Positions 1 to 7,842 of a stretch of DNA of 15,984 bases are shown piece after piece; within the stretch, counting starts at the first letter, position 1, and every line of letters begins with the position of its first letter. The position numbers and the translations under genes were made by a program. A model generated the notes under the pieces. It searched no databases and was not told the origin of the DNA. It saw only the letters and a program-made list of their open reading frames with translations. Source of the stretch: Elusimicrobiota bacterium. Its GTDB lineage: Bacteria > Elusimicrobiota > Endomicrobiia > Endomicrobiales > Endomicrobiaceae. The stretch covers positions 1 to 15,984 of the forward strand of contig JAITCX010000005.1 in the NCBI GenBank assembly GCA_031282945.1, given 5' to 3'.

Positions 1-480
1 TATAACGGCGATCATATGTCTATGTACGGCATAAATGCCGGCATCCCAAAAACTCTCGTAAAATATTTAATAGAATGCGAAGCGCAAAATATCGCCCAAT
101 ACTCTAAAGCTTTAAATGAAATTTTAAATACCGAAATAAGTCCTGAACTGCTGCCGCCCGATGCGCAAGGAAAAATTGCGCAAAAAACTCAAGAACTCAT
201 AGGCCCTTATTTATTGCATGATTTTTTCTTGTATTACACAATTCGGTTTGGATACGATCCTAAAAAAACTTTTGCGCTGGCTGTTACCACATTTAAACAA
301 AAATATACGCCAGCCCAAATAAAAAAATATTTGACGCTTTTTTTAAAACGTTTCTTTGCAAACCAATTTAAAAGAAACTGTATGCCCGATTCAATAAAAG
401 TCGGCAGTGTTTCCCTTTCTCCCCGCGCGGACTGGCGTATGCCAAGCCAAGCAAGCGTAAAACAATGGCTTGATTTCTAA
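1..480 (+). CDS. nadE: Glutamine-dependent NAD(+) synthetase, C-terminal part (5' end outside window)
   Basis: The reading frame is open from base 1 (first residues YNGDHMSMYG) to TAA at 478-480, so the ATG at 16 is internal and the gene starts before the window. The 159 visible residues match the C-terminal end of the synthetase domain of long (about 640 aa) glutamine-hydrolysing NAD synthetases: the opening YNGDHMSMYG segment, a stretch around LHDFFLYY, and the closing QFKR/GSVSLSPRADWRMPS signature. The enzyme makes NAD+ from deamido-NAD+ using ATP and ammonia, with the ammonia supplied by an N-terminal nitrilase-type glutaminase domain that lies outside this window. It works in the cytoplasm as the last step of NAD synthesis. 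The next gene starts 7 bases after the stop (or overlaps it if a TTG start is used), so the two are probably co-transcribed. I infer the glutaminase domain from the family type of the C-terminus; it is not visible here. Confidence 0.92.
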   Translation, partial: YNGDHMSMYGINAGIPKTLVKYLIECEAQNIAQYSKALNEILNTEISPELLPPDAQGKIAQKTQELIGPYLLHDFFLYYTIRFGYDPKKTFALAVTTFKQKYTPAQIKKYLTLFLKRFFANQFKRNCMPDSIKVGSVSLSPRADWRMPSQASVKQWLDF

Positions 481-487
481 AACTTAT

Positions 488-1798
488 ATGCAAAATTTTA
501 ATAATCTCATAAATAAATTCGGCATAAATAAAAAACGGGAAATAGAAAGACTGATTTTTGAAATTGCAAAAATTGAAAATACAAATCCCCAAAATATCGT
601 AAGTCTCTTAAATGGAAAAAATTATCAAAGCATAAAAAAAGAATTGCTTTTAAAACGGTATCCAAACGCCTTTAAAGAAGTTCCTCTCTCCGCTTTTTAT
701 CTGCCCAAATATGAAATTGATCCAAATCTTAAAGCAAATATATCCGCCTTAAATTTTTATCCTAAAAATATTTATTATACGCAAAAATCAAAAGACTCTA
801 AAGTTTTTTTTAATGCCAAAAAACTTTTTGCCAATGCCAAGTTTACAGAAATTTCCTCATTAAAAGATTTTGCCAAAAATAGGCCGTTTACATTAAAAGA
901 TTTTAATTTACGCCTAGATAATTTGATTTTAACAGAGGAGAAATTTGACTTTTTCAAGAAATGCCCTTGCACGCAAAATGTTGTAAACTGCGGCTACTCC
1001 ATAATGAATTTAGGGATGGGCTGTCCTTATGAATGCTCTTATTGCTTTTTACAAGGGTATCAAAATATAGCGGCAATAATATTATCGGCCAATATAAAAG
1101 ATTTTTTGCAAAAAGCTAAAATTGATTTTTTAAAAGATGTTCCAAACGGCGTCTTTAAATATAAACGTGTCGGCAGCGGGGAGTTTTGCGATTCTTTGGT
1201 CTTTGACAATCTCACAGAAAGTTCAGTTGATATTATTGATTTTTTCTCTAAAATTCCAGATATGTTTTTTGAGTTTAAAACTAAAAGCGTTCAAATTTCA
1301 AATCTCTTAGCAAAAGGCGGCCGTAAAAATATAGTTGTGTCTTGGAGCGTAAACTCTTTAAAAATGCAAACTGAAAATGAATTCTTAACTCCTTCAATTT
1401 TAGAGAGGTTAAAAGCCGCAAGCCTTTGCGCAAAAGCAGGATTCAATATTGGATTTCATTTTGATCCGATAATTTTTTATAGCGGATGGCGCCAAGGATA
1501 TAAAGAAACAGTTGATATGATTTTTGATATGGTGGAAAACGATGCGATAAAATGGATAAGCCTTGGTACACTGCGCATGCCTTCAACTTTAAAACCTATT
1601 ATAGAAAATAGATTTCCCCAAACTAAAATATTGGACGGGGAATTGATTTTGGGCGAGGATTTTAAACTGAGATATCTGCCTAAACTTAAAATTGAAATGT
1701 ATCAATATATTTCAAAACTTATAAACTCTAAAAAATCTAAAACGCAAGTCTATTTGTGTATGGAAAACGGAAATACTTGGACAAAAGCGCTATCTTAA
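488..1798 (+). CDS. SPL-like radical SAM protein (spore photoproduct lyase family)
   Basis: Protein of 436 aa. A CX3CX2C cluster at Cys179, Cys183 and Cys186 (CPYECSYC, followed by FLQGY) would bind the 4Fe-4S cluster that cleaves S-adenosylmethionine. Further on, RVGSGEFCDSL (about 228-237), a WSVN segment and GFHFDPII are the conserved stations of the spore photoproduct lyase (SPL)-like branch. About 160 N-terminal residues precede the cluster, which is long for classical SPL. In Bacillus, SPL reverts UV-induced thymine dimers, but many non-sporulating bacteria carry SPL-like relatives whose substrate is unknown, and nothing here indicates sporulation. Start: ATG 488 follows the nadE stop by 7 bases. 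An in-frame TTG at 470 would add six residues and overlap nadE by 11 bases; neither has a clear ribosome-binding site. The 3' end overlaps the convergent lipoprotein gene by 4 bases. Family is confident, substrate unknown. Confidence 0.85.
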   Translation: MQNFNNLINKFGINKKREIERLIFEIAKIENTNPQNIVSLLNGKNYQSIKKELLLKRYPNAFKEVPLSAFYLPKYEIDPNLKANISALNFYPKNIYYTQKSKDSKVFFNAKKLFANAKFTEISSLKDFAKNRPFTLKDFNLRLDNLILTEEKFDFFKKCPCTQNVVNCGYSIMNLGMGCPYECSYCFLQGYQNIAAIILSANIKDFLQKAKIDFLKDVPNGVFKYKRVGSGEFCDSLVFDNLTESSVDIIDFFSKIPDMFFEFKTKSVQISNLLAKGGRKNIVVSWSVNSLKMQTENEFLTPSILERLKAASLCAKAGFNIGFHFDPIIFYSGWRQGYKETVDMIFDMVENDAIKWISLGTLRMPSTLKPIIENRFPQTKILDGELILGEDFKLRYLPKLKIEMYQYISKLINSKKSKTQVYLCMENGNTWTKALS

Positions 1799-2328
1799 AA
1801 ATTTTGATAAATGTCAGGTTCAAAGGAAGTTGCAATTAAAATTTTTGTCTCAACCCTTCTGTTTAAAGAATCCGATTTGCCAATTGGATTTTCCGATCCA
1901 TAAGACACCGTTGCAATTCTAGCGGGATTTATGCCAAGCAATACATAAAATCGTTTTACCTCTAAAGCCCGCCTCTGCCCAAGCGATAAATTGTAGGCGG
2001 GACTCCCAGATATATCGCAATATCCCTCTAGCACAATATTTATCTCTTTGTTTTTTATTAAATAATCCACATTTTTCTTAATAGCCTCTACCGCCTTGCG
2101 CGTGATAATAGCTCCGCCTTGCTCAAAAAAGATGATGTCAAAAGGACCTTTTAAGGAACGCCCCCCATGCAGTTCAGGCTCTTTAGAAAAAGTCTCCTCG
2201 TCTATCAAAGGAATATTGGCATATTCTTCCGCCTGTTCTTGCACAGAAAGCCCTTCCAAGCTCGTGCAGTTTGATAAAAATAGAGTTGATGCGGCAATGG
2301 CAATAAAACATATAAACTTAAGATTCAT
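1795..2328 (-). CDS. Pal-like OmpA-domain outer-membrane lipoprotein
   Basis: Protein of 177 aa. Residues 1-20 form a lipoprotein signal peptide ending in a lipobox (LSNC, acylated Cys21). A short linker follows, then an OmpA/Pal-type peptidoglycan-binding domain from about residue 62 to 168. Visible landmarks are GYCDISGS with Asp105, NLSLGQRRA with Arg120 and NRRVE near 156-160. The Asp/Arg pair is spaced 15 residues apart, as in OmpA-type domains that hold the diaminopimelate residue of peptidoglycan. The protein is expected to sit in the outer membrane and tether it to the cell wall. The usual FDFD-like start of Pal domains is altered to FDIIFFEQ, and no tolB/tolA neighbour is present, so Pal proper versus a related OmpA lipoprotein stays open. 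ATG 2328 is preceded by GAGG at a workable distance, and a good promoter lies upstream at 2385-2413. Confidence 0.85.
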   Translation of the reverse strand: MNLKFICFIAIAASTLFLSNCTSLEGLSVQEQAEEYANIPLIDEETFSKEPELHGGRSLKGPFDIIFFEQGGAIITRKAVEAIKKNVDYLIKNKEINIVLEGYCDISGSPAYNLSLGQRRALEVKRFYVLLGINPARIATVSYGSENPIGKSDSLNRRVETKILIATSFEPDIYQNF

Positions 2329-2384
2329 GGATTTTACAACCTCATAAGTTAGATTTTAAAAATTGTATCAAAAAGTTTTTGGGA

Positions 2385-2413
2385 AATAAAATTTTTAGCT
2401 CTTAAAGTGTCAA
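2385..2413 (-). promoter_or_regulatory. Predicted sigma70-type promoter for the Pal-like lipoprotein gene
   Basis: On the minus strand, a perfect -35 box TTGACA (plus-strand 2408-2413) is separated by 17 bases from a -10-like TTTATT (2385-2390, 4 of 6 consensus). Transcription would start near 2378, giving a leader of about 50 bases before the ATG at 2328. It lies in the 164-base gap after the patA stop. I see no convincing intrinsic terminator for patA in that gap, so the lipoprotein gene may also receive read-through from upstream. Confidence 0.55.
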
Positions 2414-2492
2414 TATACAGCAACAATAAATAGCCCAAAATGTCCTAATTGCCATTGCTTTTATAATTTTTTTTGACGTTTAGAATTAAATT

Positions 2493-3854
2493 TTAAAGTT
2501 TAAATTCAAGCGCCGCTTCTTGCAATACCTCGTCTAATTTTTTCAAAACTGTATCAAAATCCTCATAGCTAGTTGTGGCCGCCGGCTCAAACCTAATTGT
2601 CAAAGCATTGTTTAAAGTTCCAGCCGTTAAAATCTGGCGGGCAAATAATCCTTTAGCTATAAAATACCCAATTTCAGTTTTGGCAAATTCCACCCCAATC
2701 ATCAAACCAATACCTCGGACATCTTTGATAAGCGCAGGATATTTCTCCGCTAGTTTGCGCAACCCTTTTAAAAAGTAATCGCCCTTTTCGGCGGCCATTT
2801 TGCATACGTCCGCTCTTATCATAAAATTTATCGCAGCCAATGCCGCCGCGCAAGCTAAAGGGTTTCCCCCAAAAGTTGCAGATCCCAAAAGCCAAGGATT
2901 GTCTTGGATTTCCTGCGTCCATAAATGCGGTCTTGCGATGATGCCGGTTATCGGCATAATGCCGCCGCCGAAAGCTTTTCCATAAGTTAAAATGTCCGGA
3001 ACAATCCCTTCCGCTTCACATCTAAAAAAACTCCCCGTGCGCCCCATTCCGCATTGGATTTCGTCTAATATTAAAAGGATATCGTTTTCATCGCACATGC
3101 GGCGGACTTCTTTTAAATAGTTTGGCGGCGGAACTATTATTCCCGCTTCGCCTTGAACAGGCTCCAAAATCACTGCGGCAACTTTTTCGCCTGTTTTTTT
3201 AAGCTTTAAAATCGTTTTAGCTAAATCGTCAATATCGCCGAAAAAAGTATGCGCAACTTGCTGAACCATTGGCAAATAAGGCATGCGGTAAGTATCTTTT
3301 CCGCCAACGGAAAGCGCGCCCATACTCTTGCCATGAAAACCGTTTACCGCCGAGATTATCCACTGTTTTTTAGATTTAAGACGGACAAGCTTTAAAGCCA
3401 TTTCAACAGCTTCAGCCCCGCCGTTTGTAAAGAAACAATATTGCAGATCGCCCGGCGTGATGCTTGCTAAAACTTGCGCTAAATAACCACGCAATGGATC
3501 TAATAATTCTTGAGAATGCAATGCCTGATGATCTAGCTGCGCTTTAACGTATTTTAAAATTTCAGGGTTGCGATGCCCAAAAGTGAAAATCCCAAATCCC
3601 CCTAAAAAATCAATAAATTCTTGACCGTTTAAATCAGTAAAACGCGAACCATAGTCTTTCCATTCTATAAAAGTTTCGTCCGTAGACATTCCCTTCCTAT
3701 ATTTAAGCCAACCGGGATTTAAATGTTTATTAAAATTATCCACCGCATCTTTTTTAATTTCATCTTTTTGCGTCTGGCTAAAACTCTGGCTGGTAATATA
3801 ATTTAATGCCTTGTCTAAAGATTCTTTAGCTTTTTCTATATCCATTGTGCTCAT
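2493..3854 (-). CDS. patA: Putrescine aminotransferase (class III PLP aminotransferase)
   Basis: Protein of 453 aa, close to the length of E. coli PatA/YgjG (459 aa), and colinear with it as I remember that sequence. Shared landmarks are FIDFLGGFGIF (80-90), HSQELLDPLR (113-122), the PLP phosphate-binding segment NGGAEAVE (144-151), LDEIQCGMGRTG with the cofactor-ring Asp264, and the Schiff-base lysine Lys293 in YGKAFGGG. PatA transfers an amino group from putrescine to 2-oxoglutarate, giving 4-aminobutanal (cyclises to pyrroline) and glutamate, the first step of putrescine use as nitrogen and carbon source. It is cytosolic and PLP-dependent. The gene lies 20 bases after potD, at the end of the polyamine transporter operon, which strongly supports putrescine as substrate over ornithine or acetylornithine. 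ATG 3854 has AGAGG upstream; an ATG three codons in is a weaker alternative. No aldehyde dehydrogenase for the next step is visible here. Confidence 0.92.
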   Translation of the reverse strand: MSTMDIEKAKESLDKALNYITSQSFSQTQKDEIKKDAVDNFNKHLNPGWLKYRKGMSTDETFIEWKDYGSRFTDLNGQEFIDFLGGFGIFTFGHRNPEILKYVKAQLDHQALHSQELLDPLRGYLAQVLASITPGDLQYCFFTNGGAEAVEMALKLVRLKSKKQWIISAVNGFHGKSMGALSVGGKDTYRMPYLPMVQQVAHTFFGDIDDLAKTILKLKKTGEKVAAVILEPVQGEAGIIVPPPNYLKEVRRMCDENDILLILDEIQCGMGRTGSFFRCEAEGIVPDILTYGKAFGGGIMPITGIIARPHLWTQEIQDNPWLLGSATFGGNPLACAAALAAINFMIRADVCKMAAEKGDYFLKGLRKLAEKYPALIKDVRGIGLMIGVEFAKTEIGYFIAKGLFARQILTAGTLNNALTIRFEPAATTSYEDFDTVLKKLDEVLQEAALEFKL

Positions 3855-3874
3855 AATAGCGCCTCTATAATTTT

Positions 3875-4927
3875 TTACCGTGTAAATTTAGTCCAAATGT
3901 CATCGTAAATTTCAATGCTCTGCCCAACATCTTTTATGAATTCTCCATTTTTGAAAACTTCAGGCGGAACATTTGAAGCGGGATTGTCTAAATAAGAAGC
4001 GGGCAATAATTTCAACGCTTCTTTATTAGGATTTACATAGGGGTATTGCTCGGAAATTTGAGCGCTGATTTCTGGACGCAAAATAAATTCAATGAACCTT
4101 TTTGCATTTTCAAAATTTTTAGCGTTCTTTAAAATTACGAAATTGTCTATAAATAAATATGCGCCTTCTTTTGGGAAAACAACTTCAAATGTGTCGGGTT
4201 TTTCTTGCATGGCAATCGCAATTTCCGCCGCCCACATATACCCTATGGAAGTCTCGCCGTTTAACATCGCAGTCTTTGGCGAATCGCTGTCGCGTAATTT
4301 CACATTGGGTTTGAGCAAAGCCATTGCAGAGTCAACTCTCTTGAGATCCGCTGGGCTTGTTGTATTAAAAGAATAACCTAAACTTTTTGCAACAGCTCCA
4401 ATAACCGCTCGGTAATCGTCTAAGACAACTATAGAATTTTTATATTTCGGCTCAAGCAATTGAAAAAATGTCGTAATCTCCTCACTTACCATAGTCTTAT
4501 TTACAACTACCGCCGCAACCCCAGCCATAAAAGGAACGGAATATAAATTTTTAGGATCAAAATCTCTGTTTAAATAAGATGCATCTAAATTGGAAAAATT
4601 CTGCAAACTCGCACCGTCAAGCTCGCTCAATAAACCTTCCGCTATCATTCTTTTTACCATATAGTCGCTTGGAACCGCAATGTCGTAAACGCTTGTTTGG
4701 CTGGCTTTAACTTTGCTGAGCATATCCTCATTAGACGAATAAGTCGCCAAATTTACTTTTATGCCTGTCTCGTCTTGAAATGCTTCTATGACGCTTTCAG
4801 GAATATATTCGGTCCAAATAAAAACATTGACCTCGCCGTTATTTACCTTTTTTGAGCCGCAGGCAATTGCAAAAAACCCCAATGCCGCTATAACAAAAAA
4901 CAAAAAAATTTTTGTGACAATTTTCAT
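3875..4927 (-). CDS. potD: Spermidine/putrescine ABC transporter, substrate-binding lipoprotein
   Basis: Protein of 350 aa. The N-terminal hydrophobic signal ends in a lipobox (AIAC, Cys23), so the receptor is probably membrane-anchored in the periplasm. The rest is a PotD/PotF-type two-lobed binding protein: FIWTEYIP at 37-43 (Trp38 and Tyr41 match the polyamine-gripping Trp/Tyr of E. coli PotD), VPSDY at 85-89 (Ser87, Tyr89), a conserved Trp232 in GYMW and Asp261 in LFIDNF. Compared with E. coli PotD as I recall it, the acidic residue after DDYR is Ala174 and the Trp two positions before the conserved Asp is Phe259, so ligand preference may differ from spermidine. The start overlaps the potC stop by 4 bases (ATGA), with AAGGAG inside the potC 3' end. 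The adjoining patA gene argues for putrescine as the main ligand; this is inference. Confidence 0.9.
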   Translation of the reverse strand: MKIVTKIFLFFVIAALGFFAIACGSKKVNNGEVNVFIWTEYIPESVIEAFQDETGIKVNLATYSSNEDMLSKVKASQTSVYDIAVPSDYMVKRMIAEGLLSELDGASLQNFSNLDASYLNRDFDPKNLYSVPFMAGVAAVVVNKTMVSEEITTFFQLLEPKYKNSIVVLDDYRAVIGAVAKSLGYSFNTTSPADLKRVDSAMALLKPNVKLRDSDSPKTAMLNGETSIGYMWAAEIAIAMQEKPDTFEVVFPKEGAYLFIDNFVILKNAKNFENAKRFIEFILRPEISAQISEQYPYVNPNKEALKLLPASYLDNPASNVPPEVFKNGEFIKDVGQSIEIYDDIWTKFTR

Positions 4928-5736
4928 AATTTCTCCTTTTTTGACGTCCTATATGCGATCAACTGACTTACAACTACAACTATAAAAGTTACAAGCATTA
5001 TTATAGACGAAAGCGCATACGCGTCCGGTCTTATCCCTGAACGCACCGATTCCATAATTTTTAATGGGAAGGTTATGCTCTTTGATCCCGTAGTAAAAAA
5101 ACTGATGATGAAATCATCTATTGACAATGTAAAAGCCAAAACCGCCCCTGCAATGATGCCCGGCAAAATTATTGGAATTGTTATGCCCGTTAAAACTTGC
5201 AAACGGTTTGCCCCCAAATCCATGGCCGCTTCCTCAACGGATTTGTCATAACCTGCAAGCCGCGCCCGCACCGTAAAAACAACAAAAGGAATGCTAAATG
5301 TGGTGTGCGCAATTATTAAGGTTATGCGTCCCAAGGGGATGCTCGCAATTGCAAAAGACGCTAAAAGCGAAATGCCTAAAACAATTTCAGGAATGACTAC
5401 CGGCACATATAACATTGCATCAATAAATCCTTTACCCTTAAATTTATACCTAAACATTGCAACCGCCGCCAAGACGCCGATTACCACCGCAAGCGAAGTG
5501 CTGGAGGCAGCCACAATAAGCGTGTTTGCAAAAGATTCTAAGAGAGGTCCGTTTGAAAACATTTCTTTATACCATGAAAAAGTAAAGCCTTCAAATAAAA
5601 TGTTGCGCCGAGAAACATTAAAAGAAAATAAAATTACCACCGCAATCGGCGCATATAAAAAAATGAAAATTAAAGCGCAAAAAGCGCGCGATAAAAATTT
5701 TTGTCTTGTAGATTTTTTCAATAAATGATTTCTCAT
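4924..5736 (-). CDS. potC: Spermidine/putrescine ABC transporter permease PotC
   Basis: Inner-membrane permease of 270 aa with about six hydrophobic helices (first near residues 17-38, last near 242-262) and the EAA loop typical of importer permeases, EEAAMDLGAN at 168-177 followed by IPIILPG. The EAA loop docks onto the ATPase. The short N-terminus and the segment SFNVSRRN after helix 1 fit PotC rather than PotB. It pairs with PotB to form the channel through which polyamine released by PotD enters the cytoplasm. It overlaps potB upstream and potD downstream by 4 bases each, so the three are translationally coupled. The ATG at 5736 has only a weak GGGAA ribosome-binding site, consistent with coupling. 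Confidence 0.9.
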   Translation of the reverse strand: MRNHLLKKSTRQKFLSRAFCALIFIFLYAPIAVVILFSFNVSRRNILFEGFTFSWYKEMFSNGPLLESFANTLIVAASSTSLAVVIGVLAAVAMFRYKFKGKGFIDAMLYVPVVIPEIVLGISLLASFAIASIPLGRITLIIAHTTFSIPFVVFTVRARLAGYDKSVEEAAMDLGANRLQVLTGITIPIILPGIIAGAVLAFTLSIDDFIISFFTTGSKSITFPLKIMESVRSGIRPDAYALSSIIMLVTFIVVVVSQLIAYRTSKKEKL

Positions 5737-6608
5737 ATATTTCCCAGTTCGTCTAATTTTCCGCCCGATTTTGTGTATAGCCTAACGCAGACTATCGTTA
5801 AAACTATCAACATTATTGAAAGCGTAGCCCCAAAAGGCCAATTATACGATTCTTTAAACTGTCTAGAAATTAAGTTGCCGATTATTTGATTATTGCCGCC
5901 GCCCATTAAATCCGACACAAAAAAGAAACCCAATGAAGGAATAAATACCATGATAGAACCTGCAAAAATGCCCGGAGCCGTAAGCGGCAAAATCACATTT
6001 TTAAAGGTCTGCCAAAAATTTGCGCCCAAATCTTTTGAAGCTTCAATAAGACTTGTATCCAGTTTATCTATCGCCGTATGAATCGGCAAAACCATAAACG
6101 GCAGCAATGTATAAACCATACCCAAAATCACAGCCCCCCGCGTAAACATCATCTCAAGCGGCGCGTCAATTAACCCGATATAAACTAAAAATTCATTGAT
6201 GTATCCGTTTTTGCCAAGCAGCGTGCGCCAACTATAGAGGCGGATAAGCGAATTTGTCCAAAAGGGAAGCATCAAAAATATCATCATTAAAGTTTTTTTA
6301 AAGGGAGTGGTTTTTGCTAAAACATAGGCGAAAGGATAGGCCAGCAAAATGCAGAAAGCCGTGCTCAATATGGAGACAATTAAAGAGTTTGAGTAGATCC
6401 CTAAAATTGTTGGATCAAAAAGGCGGATATAATTTTTTAGCGTGAAGTGGAAAGCAATATTGTGATCGGCATTTGTGGAACAAAAACTTATAGCCAAAAT
6501 GTAAACTAAAGGAATAGCTATCAAAACAATAAGCCATGCCGTCACAGGCGAGATCATCGCAAAAAGCGGAATATTCTTTTTCTTAAAAACGGCTCCGCCC
6601 ATGCTCAT
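5733..6608 (-). CDS. potB: Spermidine/putrescine ABC transporter permease PotB
   Basis: Inner-membrane permease of 291 aa with six predicted helices and an EAA loop EASKDLGAN at 189-197 followed by VILPLTAPGI. The segment LPFWTNSLIR at 114-123 is typical of PotB-type permeases. It forms the translocation channel with PotC and is driven by PotA. The ATG at 6608 overlaps the potA stop by 4 bases (ATGA). An ATG two codons downstream at 6602 sits better relative to the upstream GAGGG, so the true start may be 6602; the difference is two residues. Confidence 0.9.
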   Translation of the reverse strand: MSMGGAVFKKKNIPLFAMISPVTAWLIVLIAIPLVYILAISFCSTNADHNIAFHFTLKNYIRLFDPTILGIYSNSLIVSILSTAFCILLAYPFAYVLAKTTPFKKTLMMIFLMLPFWTNSLIRLYSWRTLLGKNGYINEFLVYIGLIDAPLEMMFTRGAVILGMVYTLLPFMVLPIHTAIDKLDTSLIEASKDLGANFWQTFKNVILPLTAPGIFAGSIMVFIPSLGFFFVSDLMGGGNNQIIGNLISRQFKESYNWPFGATLSIMLIVLTIVCVRLYTKSGGKLDELGNI

Positions 6609-7780
6609 ACCCTCGTTTGCCCAATGGGAATATTGGTCGCGCTTAACTGCTCTATAATTTTATTTACAGAGGGCGTATAGATCATCACAGCGTCTTTTAT
6701 ATCCCAATAGACATACTGAACGCTTCCAGCCTGCGGGATTTTAGCCCCCACCGGCGTATTGATTTTTATAGCTTGGCCGTTTGTCAAGTTGATAATAGTT
6801 TTTATAATGTTGCCTAGATAAATGTTTTCCCTGACAATGCCGCCCAGTGAAAATCCATCCACCGCAGCAGGCGAGCATTTCATTTTTTCAGGTCTAACGC
6901 TGACATAGACAATTTCATTTGGATCATAACCTTCGCTCTTGCCAAGCAAATCGCCCGCCTCGCAATACAAATAAGCTATGCCGTCTTTTTCAAGTTCCGC
7001 AACGCATTCAAATAAGTTTGTCTCGCCTATAAAATCTGCAATAAAACGAGTGGCAGGCCTGTCGTAAATTTCCTCAGGTTTATCGCATTGATCTAAAATG
7101 CCCGCATTCATAACGGCAATTCTGTCGCTCATGGTTAAAGCTTCTTCTTGATCATGCGTGACATAGACAAAAGTGATTCCTAAATATGCCTGCAAACTCT
7201 TGAGTTCTATTTGCATTTGTTTGCGCAGCTTCATGTCCAAAGCGCCCAGTGGCTCGTCTAGGAGCAAAACGCGGGGATTATTTATAATTGCGCGGGCAAT
7301 TGCAACGCGCTGTTTTTGGCCGCCTGAAAGTTGAACGGGATAGCGCAGGTCAAAACCCTCAAGCCTCACCATTGTGATGGCTTTTGCCACCCGCTTTCTT
7401 ATTTCATCTTTTGGAACTTTTTTCATTTTTAAGCCATAGGCAATATTGTCGTAAACAGTCATATGCGGAAATAATGCATAGCTTTGAAAAACAGTATTTA
7501 CATTTCTTTGGAACGGTTCTTTCTCTTTAATGTTTTGACCTTCTACAAAAATTTCGCCTGAAGTGGCTTGTTCAAAACCGGCTATGAGTCGTAAAATTGT
7601 AGTTTTGCCGCACCCTGACGGACCGAGTATAGACAAAAATTCTTTTTCATAAATAGAGAGATTTAAATTTTTTACAACATGGTTTAAACCATAAAACTTG
7701 TTGACTTTTACCAAGTCAACTATTACCTTCTTTTTACCTGCATCCGGCGGTTCTTTAAGCGTTTCTGTTTGAATTTCCAT
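6605..7780 (-). CDS. potA: Spermidine/putrescine ABC transporter ATP-binding protein PotA
   Basis: Protein of 391 aa. The nucleotide-binding domain shows Walker A GPSGCGKT (53-60), Q-loop Gln99, ABC signature LSGGQ (151-155), Walker B VLLLDE (171-176) and the H-loop His209 in VTHDQEEA. A C-terminal TOBE-type beta domain follows from about residue 285, with the YVSVRPEK segment typical of PotA-like ATPases. It hydrolyses ATP at the inner face of the membrane to power PotBC. This is the first gene of the pot operon. ATG 7780 is preceded by AAGGGAG at good spacing. A 62-base, T-rich gap separates it from the PII gene upstream, with no convincing promoter or terminator that I can find, so it may share the upstream transcript. 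An N-terminal extension of about 20 residues precedes the ABC core. Confidence 0.92.
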   Translation of the reverse strand: MEIQTETLKEPPDAGKKKVIVDLVKVNKFYGLNHVVKNLNLSIYEKEFLSILGPSGCGKTTILRLIAGFEQATSGEIFVEGQNIKEKEPFQRNVNTVFQSYALFPHMTVYDNIAYGLKMKKVPKDEIRKRVAKAITMVRLEGFDLRYPVQLSGGQKQRVAIARAIINNPRVLLLDEPLGALDMKLRKQMQIELKSLQAYLGITFVYVTHDQEEALTMSDRIAVMNAGILDQCDKPEEIYDRPATRFIADFIGETNLFECVAELEKDGIAYLYCEAGDLLGKSEGYDPNEIVYVSVRPEKMKCSPAAVDGFSLGGIVRENIYLGNIIKTIINLTNGQAIKINTPVGAKIPQAGSVQYVYWDIKDAVMIYTPSVNKIIEQLSATNIPIGQTRV

Positions 7781-7842
7781 TGTGTTTTACTCCCTTACAA
7801 AACAAATTAAAAAAGGCAATAAAAATTATTTGCTTAATTTGG

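Noticed and set aside
368..592. 74-aa open frame on the minus strand across the nadE end
   Set aside because: It overlaps two well-supported plus-strand genes, and its Phe/Leu/Ile-rich translation has no recognisable domain.
2414..2492. Terminator after patA
   Set aside because: Only a weak bulged AGCAA/TTGCT pairing is visible; it is too unstable to call.
4092..4376. 94-aa open frame antisense to potD
   Set aside because: Shadow of a clear coding region with no independent support.
5291..5728. 145-aa open frame antisense to potC
   Set aside because: It mirrors a well-conserved permease gene on the other strand, and its own translation has no recognisable domain or start signal.
7781..7842. 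Promoter or terminator in the PII-potA gap
   Set aside because: T-rich stretches are present, but no -35/-10 pair with proper spacing and no stem-loop could be found by eye.
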